Shown one piece after another: positions 50,341 to 58,600 of a DNA stretch of 64,000 nucleotides. Numbering within the stretch: position 1 is the first letter of the stretch; each line of letters opens with the position of its first letter. Origin of the DNA: Nitrospirales bacterium (GTDB lineage: Bacteria > Nitrospirota > Nitrospiria > Nitrospirales > UBA8639); the NCBI GenBank assembly GCA_031315865.1, contig JALDRJ010000002.1:2454001-2518000 (forward strand), written 5' to 3'. The notes under the pieces are model-generated. The model searched no databases. It was not told the origin of the DNA and was given only the letters and a program-made list of their open reading frames with translations. The position numbers were made by a program, and so were the translations under genes.

Positions 50341-51681
50341 ATGGAAGAGACATCAACTGTGCCATTTAGATCTCAGCATTTTGCATGGTTGCTCCTGTAC
50401 CTCAATCTTTTAATGTTGTTCCCGCGTAGTGGGCAATCAGTAACCTCTTTAGATCCTCAGAGTGCTTTTCGAATACTGATGGTAATGCTGGCTGGTACTA
50501 TTGCCATACTCTCCTTACCCGGAAATGGTATGGCTATACGGGCACTAGTAAAGCTGCCGCTCGCTACATTTTTTTTCTTCGCAATCATCGCATTGTTTTC
50601 TTCTACATTTGCTTCCCTCTATTTTTATTCAATGTGGAAAGGTTTGGAAATTTTGGCTGATGTTCTTGTGATTGCAGTCATTATAGGCCATCAAAGGCCA
50701 TTCGCGTCTATAAGGAAAACTTATAATCTTACATTGTTGTTGATAGGACTAACTGCCGCGACAGCATGGATTGGTGTCCTTGTGAACCCAGGTTATGCTT
50801 TTGTGTCTGAGAAAGGGTTGGTTCCTTTTCGCCTCCAGGGTTATTACCCACGACTCAACTCGAATAGCCTGGGGTCTTTTTCGGCTATTTCGGCATTGGT
50901 GGCCTTGATGAGATTATTCAACTGCACGCGTAGACGAGGATTCTATGCAGTAATCGCGGTAGCCATGGCTCTTACAATGATACTTACTACTTCGAGAACT
51001 GCCCTGATAGCGTTTGTGTTCGGTCTGCTTAACTTTTTCTTCTTTAGTAGGAGAAAAGCTCTTTTTTTTACATTACTTGGCGGAATCAGTCTTATTTTGA
51101 TTGGAGGAATTGTTCAAGAGTTTGCTAGAGATTGGTTTCGTAAGGGGCAGGCCGATTCTACCCTAGAGTCTCTTTCAGGAAGAACCGTAGGTTGGAAAGC
51201 TGCCTGGGAGCTCTTTAAAGAATCGCCTTTTTGGGGTAATGGTTTTGCTTCTGCGGGACGTTTTGATGTATTAAATGATGGAGCCAGTACACTCCATGGT
51301 TCATTCTTTGAGATTATTGTCGGGGTTGGTCTCGTTGGATGTATGTTATGGGGCTTTTCACTGTTTTATACTGGCGTTCGCATATTTCGACCCCAAAACG
51401 TACTGGTAAAGAACTTGCCGACGGCAATTCTACATTGCCGATCCGAAGTGCTTTCATTATATGCCTTCCTATTAGTTCGAGGGTTAACAAGCTCCGGACT
51501 GGCCTCACATGAAAAGGAGTTTATGCTGATGTTGACATTAGCCGCATTTGCAACTATCAATCTAGGAGTCCAAGAGCAGACTGCTGAGAATCCCACGGGC
51601 ATCATACAAGAATCTATGGAGGAGGCTGATGGCCCCAGTGATATGCCCGAACCACGTTACAAATACAAGTATTTAGAGTAA
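50341..51681 (+). CDS. O-antigen ligase/Wzy-like polymerase family protein
   Basis: A 446-residue protein with about ten to eleven membrane helices. The Wzy_C-type periplasmic loop is seen as RLNSNSLGSFSA and, later, SGRTVGWKAAWELFKESPFWGNGF followed by LHGSFFEIIVGVGLVGCMLWG. It should polymerise repeat units (Wzy) or ligate glycan (WaaL); in this exopolysaccharide setting beside a flippase, polymerase is more likely. I chose ATG 50341 because AGGA lies 7 nt upstream; ATG 50320 would add seven residues. It is divergent from the acyltransferase. Confidence 0.82.
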   Translation: MEETSTVPFRSQHFAWLLLYLNLLMLFPRSGQSVTSLDPQSAFRILMVMLAGTIAILSLPGNGMAIRALVKLPLATFFFFAIIALFSSTFASLYFYSMWKGLEILADVLVIAVIIGHQRPFASIRKTYNLTLLLIGLTAATAWIGVLVNPGYAFVSEKGLVPFRLQGYYPRLNSNSLGSFSAISALVALMRLFNCTRRRGFYAVIAVAMALTMILTTSRTALIAFVFGLLNFFFFSRRKALFFTLLGGISLILIGGIVQEFARDWFRKGQADSTLESLSGRTVGWKAAWELFKESPFWGNGFASAGRFDVLNDGASTLHGSFFEIIVGVGLVGCMLWGFSLFYTGVRIFRPQNVLVKNLPTAILHCRSEVLSLYAFLLVRGLTSSGLASHEKEFMLMLTLAAFATINLGVQEQTAENPTGIIQESMEEADGPSDMPEPRYKYKYLE

Positions 51682-51735
51682 CGTAATCTCATTGTACGAT
51701 TACCCGTCTATACTATTGCAATTTTGAATTAGCCC

Positions 51736-53565
51736 ATGTACTCGAATTTTCTTCGTCCTAGATTTATTTTGCCAGTTGTACTATTTGCCTTAGGGACCGC
51801 CTTTCCATGTACGATCTTCGGAAGTGCATATCCAGGCAGATCATCTGAGCAGGATAAATATGCTGAATCAGGAGTGCAATCGTCTCTTTGTGTGAAAGAG
51901 CAAGAGGATGTGATGCCTGGCGATGCATGGACCGTCTATGGCGAAGCCCAGAAAATGCCCGCAAAGATTCGACGTCCAAATTGGTCAGTAACGGCGACTA
52001 CGCATAAAGTTGTGGTAGTTGATAACCCATTGAGCGATGAATGGATTCTTCCGTACTCGGATCCGGTTCCCAATACTTCAGATCGTCGGGTTGTCAGCAT
52101 TGTGGCATCTCCTGGCGAATATGAACCAGCGAGTTTCGTCTTACGTGCGGGAACATCCCCTCTCTCAAACGTGGTCGTCAAGGCGCATGACCTAAAATCT
52201 TTGGAAGATCAAGAAAGCATCCCAGCGGGCCTCCTCGATGTTCGGATTGTCAAGTCTTGGTATCAATCTGCCGCAATCATGAGACGTGTGGCGCCTGGAC
52301 AAACCAAACAATTTGTCTCCGAATTATTATTGCATGATGATCAATTAGTGCAGGTTGATCATCAACGTCAAGTCAATTTAGTGCGTACACGCCCTACCAT
52401 ATATGATGCACCAAGCCTTCTTCCCTTTACGGTTCAGGCATGTACAAATAAACAGATTTGGGTCACTGTCAAATTGCCAGAGACCATTCCAGCTGGCCAT
52501 TATAGCGGAACAATTTCCATTACGATGAATCGCGATGGGCTCAAAATTCAAGACCATGTCGATCTAGACGTCGAAGTGCTACAGCAACGCCTACTCAAAC
52601 CTGCCTACACAGTGGGTATGTTTTATCTTGGTTGGTTGACGAACCCGAAGTCCACGAGTTTTACAGGTAGGTCTAAGACGAGACGACAGATGCAGGAAGA
52701 ATTTCTCGATATGAAAGAGCACGGGGTGGACACTGTGGGTCTTGACCATCAATATAATAGCCATAGCCCCGAAAAAGGAATTCAACATGCCTTTGAAAAT
52801 TTCCGAGACTCGGCCAAAATGTTGCTCGATGCCGGGTATTCAAATGACAAACTGGTCTATATTGATTGGAACATGAATGAATCAAACTCACCAGCTCAGT
52901 ATACAAGGAAGATTGATGCGTTACGAAATCTAAGCATATCACTTGGTTATCGACGATTATGGGTATACAACCAAGACGAGAAAAAGTATCACCAACTAAT
53001 CAGTCAACGACATACATTCGAGACTGTCCATGCCTTTGATGCTTTGAACATAACTGCGGTGACAAAGGCCTCTATTGCCCAACGCCTGAAGGGACTTCTG
53101 GATGTGGCCATTATCCAACATGACACATCGGAGCATGTTATTTCATCTTTGAAGGCTGACGGTATAGCACCTCTGGCTTATGGCATGCCGCATTCTACCG
53201 AGGAGCGTCCGGCAACTACACGAGCGACCTATGGGTTCAGCATGGTTCGAAAAGGTTTTAGTGGGATCTTTTCGTATGCCTATCAATCCGGGTATTGTTG
53301 GGATGACTGGGCACAGTGGGGAGTACAGAATTACCGACCTGGCGTCATGGCTTATCCCACGGAGGGCAAACCAATTCCTACGCTCCAGTGGGAAGGGTGG
53401 CGAGAGGCGATCGATGATCTTCGGTATTTGGCCACCTATCTTCAGGAAGCCACTGGGAAAACAGATGGCCCTTGGCCGACCTGGTTAAAGGACAGCTTGC
53501 TCGTTGATAGCCCTCATGTAGTCAGAAAAAAAATAATACAACAACTTAGAAAAGAGAAGACTTGA
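51736..53565 (+). CDS. Secreted glycoside hydrolase-like protein (DUF4091-like)
   Basis: A 609-residue exported protein with a signal peptide (RFILPVVLFALGTAFPC). Residues about 85-285 form a beta-sandwich typical of DUF4091 proteins (RRVVSIVASPGEYEPASFVLRAG; LPETIPAGHYSGTISIT). From about 295 a TIM-barrel-like region follows (VGMFYLGWLTNPKS, MQEEFLDMKEHGVDTVGLD, LVYIDWNMNES), ending in PTLQWEGWREAIDDLRYLATYL, the usual DUF4091 end. Such proteins are predicted glycan hydrolases found in exopolysaccharide loci. Catalytic residues cannot be named. It follows the polymerase by 54 nt. Confidence 0.68.
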   Translation: MYSNFLRPRFILPVVLFALGTAFPCTIFGSAYPGRSSEQDKYAESGVQSSLCVKEQEDVMPGDAWTVYGEAQKMPAKIRRPNWSVTATTHKVVVVDNPLSDEWILPYSDPVPNTSDRRVVSIVASPGEYEPASFVLRAGTSPLSNVVVKAHDLKSLEDQESIPAGLLDVRIVKSWYQSAAIMRRVAPGQTKQFVSELLLHDDQLVQVDHQRQVNLVRTRPTIYDAPSLLPFTVQACTNKQIWVTVKLPETIPAGHYSGTISITMNRDGLKIQDHVDLDVEVLQQRLLKPAYTVGMFYLGWLTNPKSTSFTGRSKTRRQMQEEFLDMKEHGVDTVGLDHQYNSHSPEKGIQHAFENFRDSAKMLLDAGYSNDKLVYIDWNMNESNSPAQYTRKIDALRNLSISLGYRRLWVYNQDEKKYHQLISQRHTFETVHAFDALNITAVTKASIAQRLKGLLDVAIIQHDTSEHVISSLKADGIAPLAYGMPHSTEERPATTRATYGFSMVRKGFSGIFSYAYQSGYCWDDWAQWGVQNYRPGVMAYPTEGKPIPTLQWEGWREAIDDLRYLATYLQEATGKTDGPWPTWLKDSLLVDSPHVVRKKIIQQLRKEKT

Positions 53566-53891
53566 ACCAAGTTTAATGAGTGTTTTCCCATTCTTAAGAA
53601 AACTGTAATGGCTATTTTTTGCCATGCTCATGATAAACCGAATAGTGCATTGTCCTTTGTTCCATGTTCTTGGCAGGGTCTTGCTGACGGACCTTCAAGG
53701 TAGTGTGAACTATTTTCGGAAAATGTGAATTTTTCGCCTGACCGTAGTTCGCTGCTGCTCGTGCGAATATACTCCTGAAATATCTATAGGCCTCACAAGT
53801 CACTTCAGTGTCATAGCTTCTTGCACCATTCATAAAGCTGGAATTTTTGGGGGTCCTTATCTCTGGTAATTCACGAATCCACTAAACGACT
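53566..53891. other. Gene-free interval
   Basis: These 326 bases hold no supported gene. A minus-strand frame at 53612-53833 lacks family motifs. TGGCAGGGTCTTGC at 53671-53684 looks like a sigma-54 site but its GG-GC spacing is one base short. Confidence 0.5.
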
Positions 53892-55148
53892 TTGACCAGA
53901 ACAGCAACAAATATAGTCATTTTTGACCAGGCCCTTGTTAGTGGTTCCAATTTCATTACAGGCTTACTGCTTGCTCGATTCCTAGATATGGAAGCGTATG
54001 GAGAGTTTGTTCTTGCTTTTGGTGTCATATTATTCGCTTCCAACATGCAGATGGCTCTAATTGTCACTCCAATGATGGTTAACGGGCCGACTCTTAACTC
54101 TGATAGAGCTGACAACTACTATCGTTCAGTTTTTGTCCTGCAGGTCTTTGTAGCCTCATTTTTTTTTCTTGTAATTTTAACTCTTGGTCACCTGTTTCAT
54201 TATTTTTTCTTTAATCAGACTGTCCATAAACTGTACCTTCCTTTGGCAGCAGCAACGGCTGGATTTCTCATGCAAGACTTTTTCCGGCGTTACTTTTTCT
54301 CACTAGATAAGGGAAAGTACGCCATGTGGAACGATGGTCTCAGTTACGGGGGCCAGATCTTCGGTTTATTGTTGATGCATATGACGATGGGGCTGTCAGT
54401 GGAGGATTGCCTTCACATTATGGCTGCAACATCATTTTTGGGTGTTCTCCATGGCATGCACAAATTCCAATCAGGTTTTCAACTATTGAGACTAAGCCTA
54501 AATGACCTTTTGTCCATCGTCTCCAGTCATTGGAGTTTTGGTAAATGGCTCCTTGCTCGAAACATTTCATATTGGAGTGGTACACAGGCTGTCATCTACC
54601 TCACGGCATTCTTCGTTTCTGTGGTGGCTGTTGGTGCAATGAGCGCGGCTCGAAATATCGTTGGTGTCTGTAATATTTTATTTCTAGCGATAGAAAACTT
54701 TGCGACACCCCGTGCTACAAAAATTTTTGCTTCTGGTGGGCACTTGGAGCTGAATCGTTATATTTTCCGACTTTCCATTCTCGGTGGAAGTATGACAGGG
54801 CTGCTCGTAATCACTGCCTCGCTTGCGCCAGATTTCTGGCTGTCACTAGTGTATGGTAGCAGCTATGTAGGTTATGGCTGGGTCGTTATCGCATGGTCTT
54901 TATTCTATTTTTTGGGGTTTTTTCAGAGGCCATTCGGTATTGCTTTGCGAGTCTGTCGAGAAACTCGATCCATCTTTATTGGTACGTCGATCGGAACTCT
55001 TGTTGCTATACTATTGAGTTTTCCCGCTATGTACTATGCTAGTCTCGCAGGAACAATGTTTGTGTTAATTGTCACTCAGCTGGTGATTACGCTATCTTTT
55101 GTGTGGGCTTATCAACGTATTCAGATTACGTCGGCAAGTAATGGATGA
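53892..55148 (+). CDS. Wzx-like oligosaccharide flippase
   Basis: A 418-residue protein with about 12 membrane helices of the polysaccharide-export MATE-like type. The N-terminus IFDQALVSGSNFITGLLLARFLDMEAYGEFVL is the family signature. It should flip the lipid-linked repeat unit across the inner membrane before polymerisation. The only usable start is TTG at 53892, since an in-frame TAA lies three codons upstream; no strong ribosome-binding site is seen. It belongs to the plus-strand exopolysaccharide genes with the Wzy-like and DUF4091-like genes. Confidence 0.82.
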   Translation: MTRTATNIVIFDQALVSGSNFITGLLLARFLDMEAYGEFVLAFGVILFASNMQMALIVTPMMVNGPTLNSDRADNYYRSVFVLQVFVASFFFLVILTLGHLFHYFFFNQTVHKLYLPLAAATAGFLMQDFFRRYFFSLDKGKYAMWNDGLSYGGQIFGLLLMHMTMGLSVEDCLHIMAATSFLGVLHGMHKFQSGFQLLRLSLNDLLSIVSSHWSFGKWLLARNISYWSGTQAVIYLTAFFVSVVAVGAMSAARNIVGVCNILFLAIENFATPRATKIFASGGHLELNRYIFRLSILGGSMTGLLVITASLAPDFWLSLVYGSSYVGYGWVVIAWSLFYFLGFFQRPFGIALRVCRETRSIFIGTSIGTLVAILLSFPAMYYASLAGTMFVLIVTQLVITLSFVWAYQRIQITSASNG

Positions 55149-55297
55149 GGATTTGAAAGTTTGTTGAACCGCCAGAATCCATCTTGCTTCGGCTTTTGGC
55201 ACACATCATAAGGAATGTTCTAACTCAAAGATCAGTTCTTGCTTCAGGCCTCGGTCTATGAGTCGCTTTATACCTCAATTCGAAAAAAACATTCTTT

Positions 55298-56290
55298 ATG
55301 AATACGGTTTTTGTAATATTGCCCCCTATTAAGACAACGACTCTGCAAACTGAGTCCAGTGTGGCTGATCAACGCGCGAGGCATCAGTCTGAAGTGGCGG
55401 AGTGGGATGCCAATACGAAAGCAGCCATTGTGGTGCAAGGGCTCAAAGGGAAGTCGGCGGTAGCTTGGTGTACAGAACATCAAACGAGTCAAGCCCAGTA
55501 TTATCCATGGCGTGACCAATTGCAGACTCATGCCAGCCTAGCCTTTGAGGGCCATCAGCGCAGCCAACAGGAAGCGGGAAGGCAGCAAGAGCTGCTCGAC
55601 TCAACCAGGTGGTGGGCGAACTGCCCCGAGAGCCAAAAAAAGAGACGGGGGCCATGACTCGGCAAGAGTCTGCGTCAGTGGCGGAACGCAATGTCGCTTT
55701 ATGCGTAAGCATCAGTGGCTGGTGCCAGCCAACCGTCGGTTGCATGCCCCCCGAACGCCGATCCGCAAGAAGCTCAAACCCCAGCGGCCCAATCGGTGGG
55801 GGGGCTAGACCTGACGAAGGTGCTCGTGGAGCCAGAGGGCTGGCTCTAGATTGTCCTCGTCTTAGCCTGGTACACGAAAAAGATTGTGAGGTGGCGGGCG
55901 GGCGACACGGACTACAGCTCAGGATTGGCTCCAGGCCCTTGAAGCCGGCCTTCAGCAACAATTACCACAAGGAGTCAAGGAACAAGGGGTGCTCCTCATG
56001 AGTGACAATGGGGGGCAGCCGACGGGCAAAGCCTTTATCCAAGCATGCAGGGCATGAGGCATTAGGTAGGCCTTTACGAGCGACAACAATCCCAAGGGCC
56101 ATGCCGATACGGAACATCTTATACGGACAATGAAAGAAGAGCTTATCTGGTTACGTGAGTGGAGGAGTCACCGCGAATTGCACGCGGCCTTGGCCGCGTG
56201 GATGGAAAACGATAACACCCGCATCATCACTCGGCCTTGGGCTAGCGAACCCGACGCAATTCGAACAGGACCAGCACCCAAGCCCTCTGA
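55298..56290 (+). pseudogene. Decayed IS3-family transposase genes (orfA and orfB)
   Basis: The first part (55298-55657) reads as an OrfA-like helix-turn-helix: NTKAAIVVQGLKGKSAVAWC, TEHQTSQAQYYPWRDQL. After that the homologous sequence jumps between frames with internal stops: a segment with LDLTKVLVEPEGWL and VLAWYTKKIVRWRAG, then LLMSDNGGQPTGKAFIQAC with the second catalytic Asp, and finally MKEELIWLREWRSHREL near 56130. At least two frameshifts and one stop are present, so it is dead. It separates the flippase from the sulfotransferase gene. Confidence 0.78.
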
Positions 56291-56383
56291 CTCAGTTCGA
56301 AGCCACTTGATAAATGGGGTGCATTACATCAAGCTCAACAATAAAGATTGCAATGAGAGAATGGCCTGAATACGTTTGAACCC

Positions 56384-57130
56384 ATGATCATATGTCTGAC
56401 AGGGATGCATCGCTCGGGGACATCGCTGATGTCGAGTTACCTTGAGCAGTGCGGCATTTCAATGGGTGAAAAGCTGGTGGGCCCAGCCAAGGGAAATCCA
56501 CGCGGTCATTTTGAAGATATCGAATTTGTTGAGTTTCATGACGGTATGCTGGCGGATAATCGGTGCCATATGTATAACCCACGAGCACACCTCACCATTT
56601 CTCCAGAAAGTCATCAAACCGTTGAACGTCTTATCGATGCTCGGAAGCAAAAATTTGCAAGATGGGGCTGGAAAGATCCTCGCACAACGCTTTTTCTTGA
56701 TCTTTGGTCTAGCCATTTGCCTGATATCCCTTTTATATTCCTCTATCGGCATCCACAATTAGTCGCTGACTCTCTTTTTAAGCGAGGAACTGATCGTCGA
56801 CTCATGTTGATGCCATGGCTGGCCTATATTGCGTGGATTGCCTACAACGCTCGAATCGTGGATTTTTATAAACGTCATCCTTCAAAGTGCCTGGTGTTAA
56901 ACATTCAGGGAGTTGCAAGAAAGCAGAAAGACGCTCAAAAACGACTCAGCCAATTTCTAGGGTATTCACTCGATCAACCATACAGCACGATTTACAAACA
57001 AGAGGAAATTTCAGAGGAACCTCGTCAAAGAAGTCTTCCTCGATGGATTCTAGAAAATATGTATGAAGAACGTCTGATGTCCATCTATCAATCGCTGGAA
57101 TCAATCGCTGCGATCCCTGAAATGCCATGA
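56384..57130 (+). CDS. Sulfotransferase family protein
   Basis: A 248-residue protein with a PAPS-binding 5'-PSB-type loop at the N-terminus (ICLTGMHRSGTSLMSSYLE) and a second region, WGWKDPRTTLFLDLW and FIFLYRHPQLVADSL, corresponding to the 3'-phosphate-binding Arg/Ser segment. Proteins of this type transfer sulfate from PAPS to carbohydrates or act as related transferases. The APS kinase gene about 6 kb downstream would complete PAPS supply. It starts the gene group that continues with the kinase fusions; no ribosome-binding site is obvious. The acceptor is unknown. Confidence 0.8.
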   Translation: MIICLTGMHRSGTSLMSSYLEQCGISMGEKLVGPAKGNPRGHFEDIEFVEFHDGMLADNRCHMYNPRAHLTISPESHQTVERLIDARKQKFARWGWKDPRTTLFLDLWSSHLPDIPFIFLYRHPQLVADSLFKRGTDRRLMLMPWLAYIAWIAYNARIVDFYKRHPSKCLVLNIQGVARKQKDAQKRLSQFLGYSLDQPYSTIYKQEEISEEPRQRSLPRWILENMYEERLMSIYQSLESIAAIPEMP

Positions 57131-57169
57131 TGTCGTACGATGTGCATCCACTGACTTGAGACTTTTTCC

Positions 57170-58579
57170 ATGGCGAGGGACCGTGTGCTCACCAACCGTC
57201 AAAAGATCGAACATGAGGTTCCAGATCTTCCAAACGAGGATCAGACTGCCAAGCAGATTCTCCTTTCAACGATATTGGGGAAACTCAACGATCAAGACAT
57301 CGAATACGCTGTTGTGCATCCTGGACATTCCAGGTTTCCCGATGTCGATTCTGATGTCGACCTTGTTTTTGGGGAAGATCCCAGGGAACTGTTAGATCGT
57401 ATAATCGAAGAAATCTGTAAATCCCACAACGGCATTCGGTTAGTTCAAAGGCTCTTTTATGACGTCTTTTGCGGCTATTATTACATCCTAGCCATATTGA
57501 ATGATCGTGGGTTCACATTCCTGCATCTTGACTGTTTGTACGATCCCTATGGGATTAATCGGTATCATCTGCCAACGTCGTACCTGTTAGAAAATCGCTT
57601 ACAAACTTCCTATGGATATCGCTGTTCTGTTGCACGTGAGGCTGAGTATCTTTTCCTGAAAAGAATCATTAAGAATTCGTGGACAGAGTCAAATACAAAG
57701 GTGATGCGAAGCTTATTTATGTCGGGTGGACATGAAAATCAAGTGATGGCTGAGAAATGGTTGGGAGCTAAGGGAGCAGCCTTGGCAGACGCATTTTTTC
57801 GGTCTGCACCGCAAGTGGTGGACCAACATTTGACAGATGAGCTTAATCAGTTGCTCGAGTCAAGATTTGCGTCCCGACATGTTGGCAAGTGGATAGTTCG
57901 ACACGTCATGACCCTTGTGCGTCATATATCTCGAGTCTTTCGGGCCACCGGGTATTTTGTCGCCATCGTTGGCCCAGACGGTGCTGGAAAATCGACGATC
58001 AATCAGTCGGTTCAACGTATGTTGAACCGTGGATTTCGCCATCAATGGCATTTTCATTGGCGACCGAAGCTCTTACCAAAATTGAGCCGTACCTCCTCAT
58101 CCCAACCCCAAGATTCCGTTGAGGCACCACCGGAACACTCTCATTACCGGGGGCTAATTTCATTTCTCAGGTTCGTCTACTATTGGGCAGACTTTGTTCT
58201 CGGGTATTGGCTGATCATTTTCCCCAAGCGTGCAAGGTCCACCCTAATTATTGGTGAGCGTTACTTCCCTGATGTTCTTGTGAATCCAGAACGTTATGGG
58301 TTTGCTGTCCCCAATTGGCTGATGCGTCTTGCTGCTATCGCCGTGCCTTCAGCAGACATGATCATTTTACTCAAAGACGACCCGGAAGCAATTTTTGACA
58401 GAAAACCTGAGCTTTCTGTTAAGAAAATTCAAGATCAGCTTATTCGGTATGAAGAAGAAATTTCACACTGGCGTTCCCCCAGCGCGATTCAAACTGCAAA
58501 CGGGGTGAATGACACGAGCAAGAATGTGGTTTCGCATATTGTGAACAACTGCCACCGGCGTCTCTATCCTCAGGCCTAG
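57170..58579 (+). CDS. Nucleotidyltransferase-like / thymidylate kinase-like P-loop fusion
   Basis: A 469-residue cytoplasmic protein with two parts. The N-terminal part (about residues 28-200) looks like a minimal nucleotidyltransferase: VDSDVDLVFGED near residue 60 resembles the GS-x-SDxDL metal site. After a helical linker, a P-loop kinase domain begins near residue 262 with FVAIVGPDGAGKSTINQSV, and later has IGERYFPDVLVNPERYG and MIILLKDDPEAIFDRK, as in thymidylate kinase-like proteins. The combination is found sporadically in exopolysaccharide loci and its reaction is unknown; phosphorylation or nucleotidylation of a glycan intermediate is a guess. It follows the sulfotransferase by 39 nt and precedes the next fusion by 21 nt. 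Confidence 0.72.
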   Translation: MARDRVLTNRQKIEHEVPDLPNEDQTAKQILLSTILGKLNDQDIEYAVVHPGHSRFPDVDSDVDLVFGEDPRELLDRIIEEICKSHNGIRLVQRLFYDVFCGYYYILAILNDRGFTFLHLDCLYDPYGINRYHLPTSYLLENRLQTSYGYRCSVAREAEYLFLKRIIKNSWTESNTKVMRSLFMSGGHENQVMAEKWLGAKGAALADAFFRSAPQVVDQHLTDELNQLLESRFASRHVGKWIVRHVMTLVRHISRVFRATGYFVAIVGPDGAGKSTINQSVQRMLNRGFRHQWHFHWRPKLLPKLSRTSSSQPQDSVEAPPEHSHYRGLISFLRFVYYWADFVLGYWLIIFPKRARSTLIIGERYFPDVLVNPERYGFAVPNWLMRLAAIAVPSADMIILLKDDPEAIFDRKPELSVKKIQDQLIRYEEEISHWRSPSAIQTANGVNDTSKNVVSHIVNNCHRRLYPQA

Positions 58580-58600
58580 GCTTTAACCGTCGAGCATCCT

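Noticed and set aside
53671-53684. TGGCAGGGTCTTGC as a sigma-54 promoter of the flippase gene
   Set aside because: The GG to GC spacing is 9 instead of 10 nt and the conserved C after GGCA is G.
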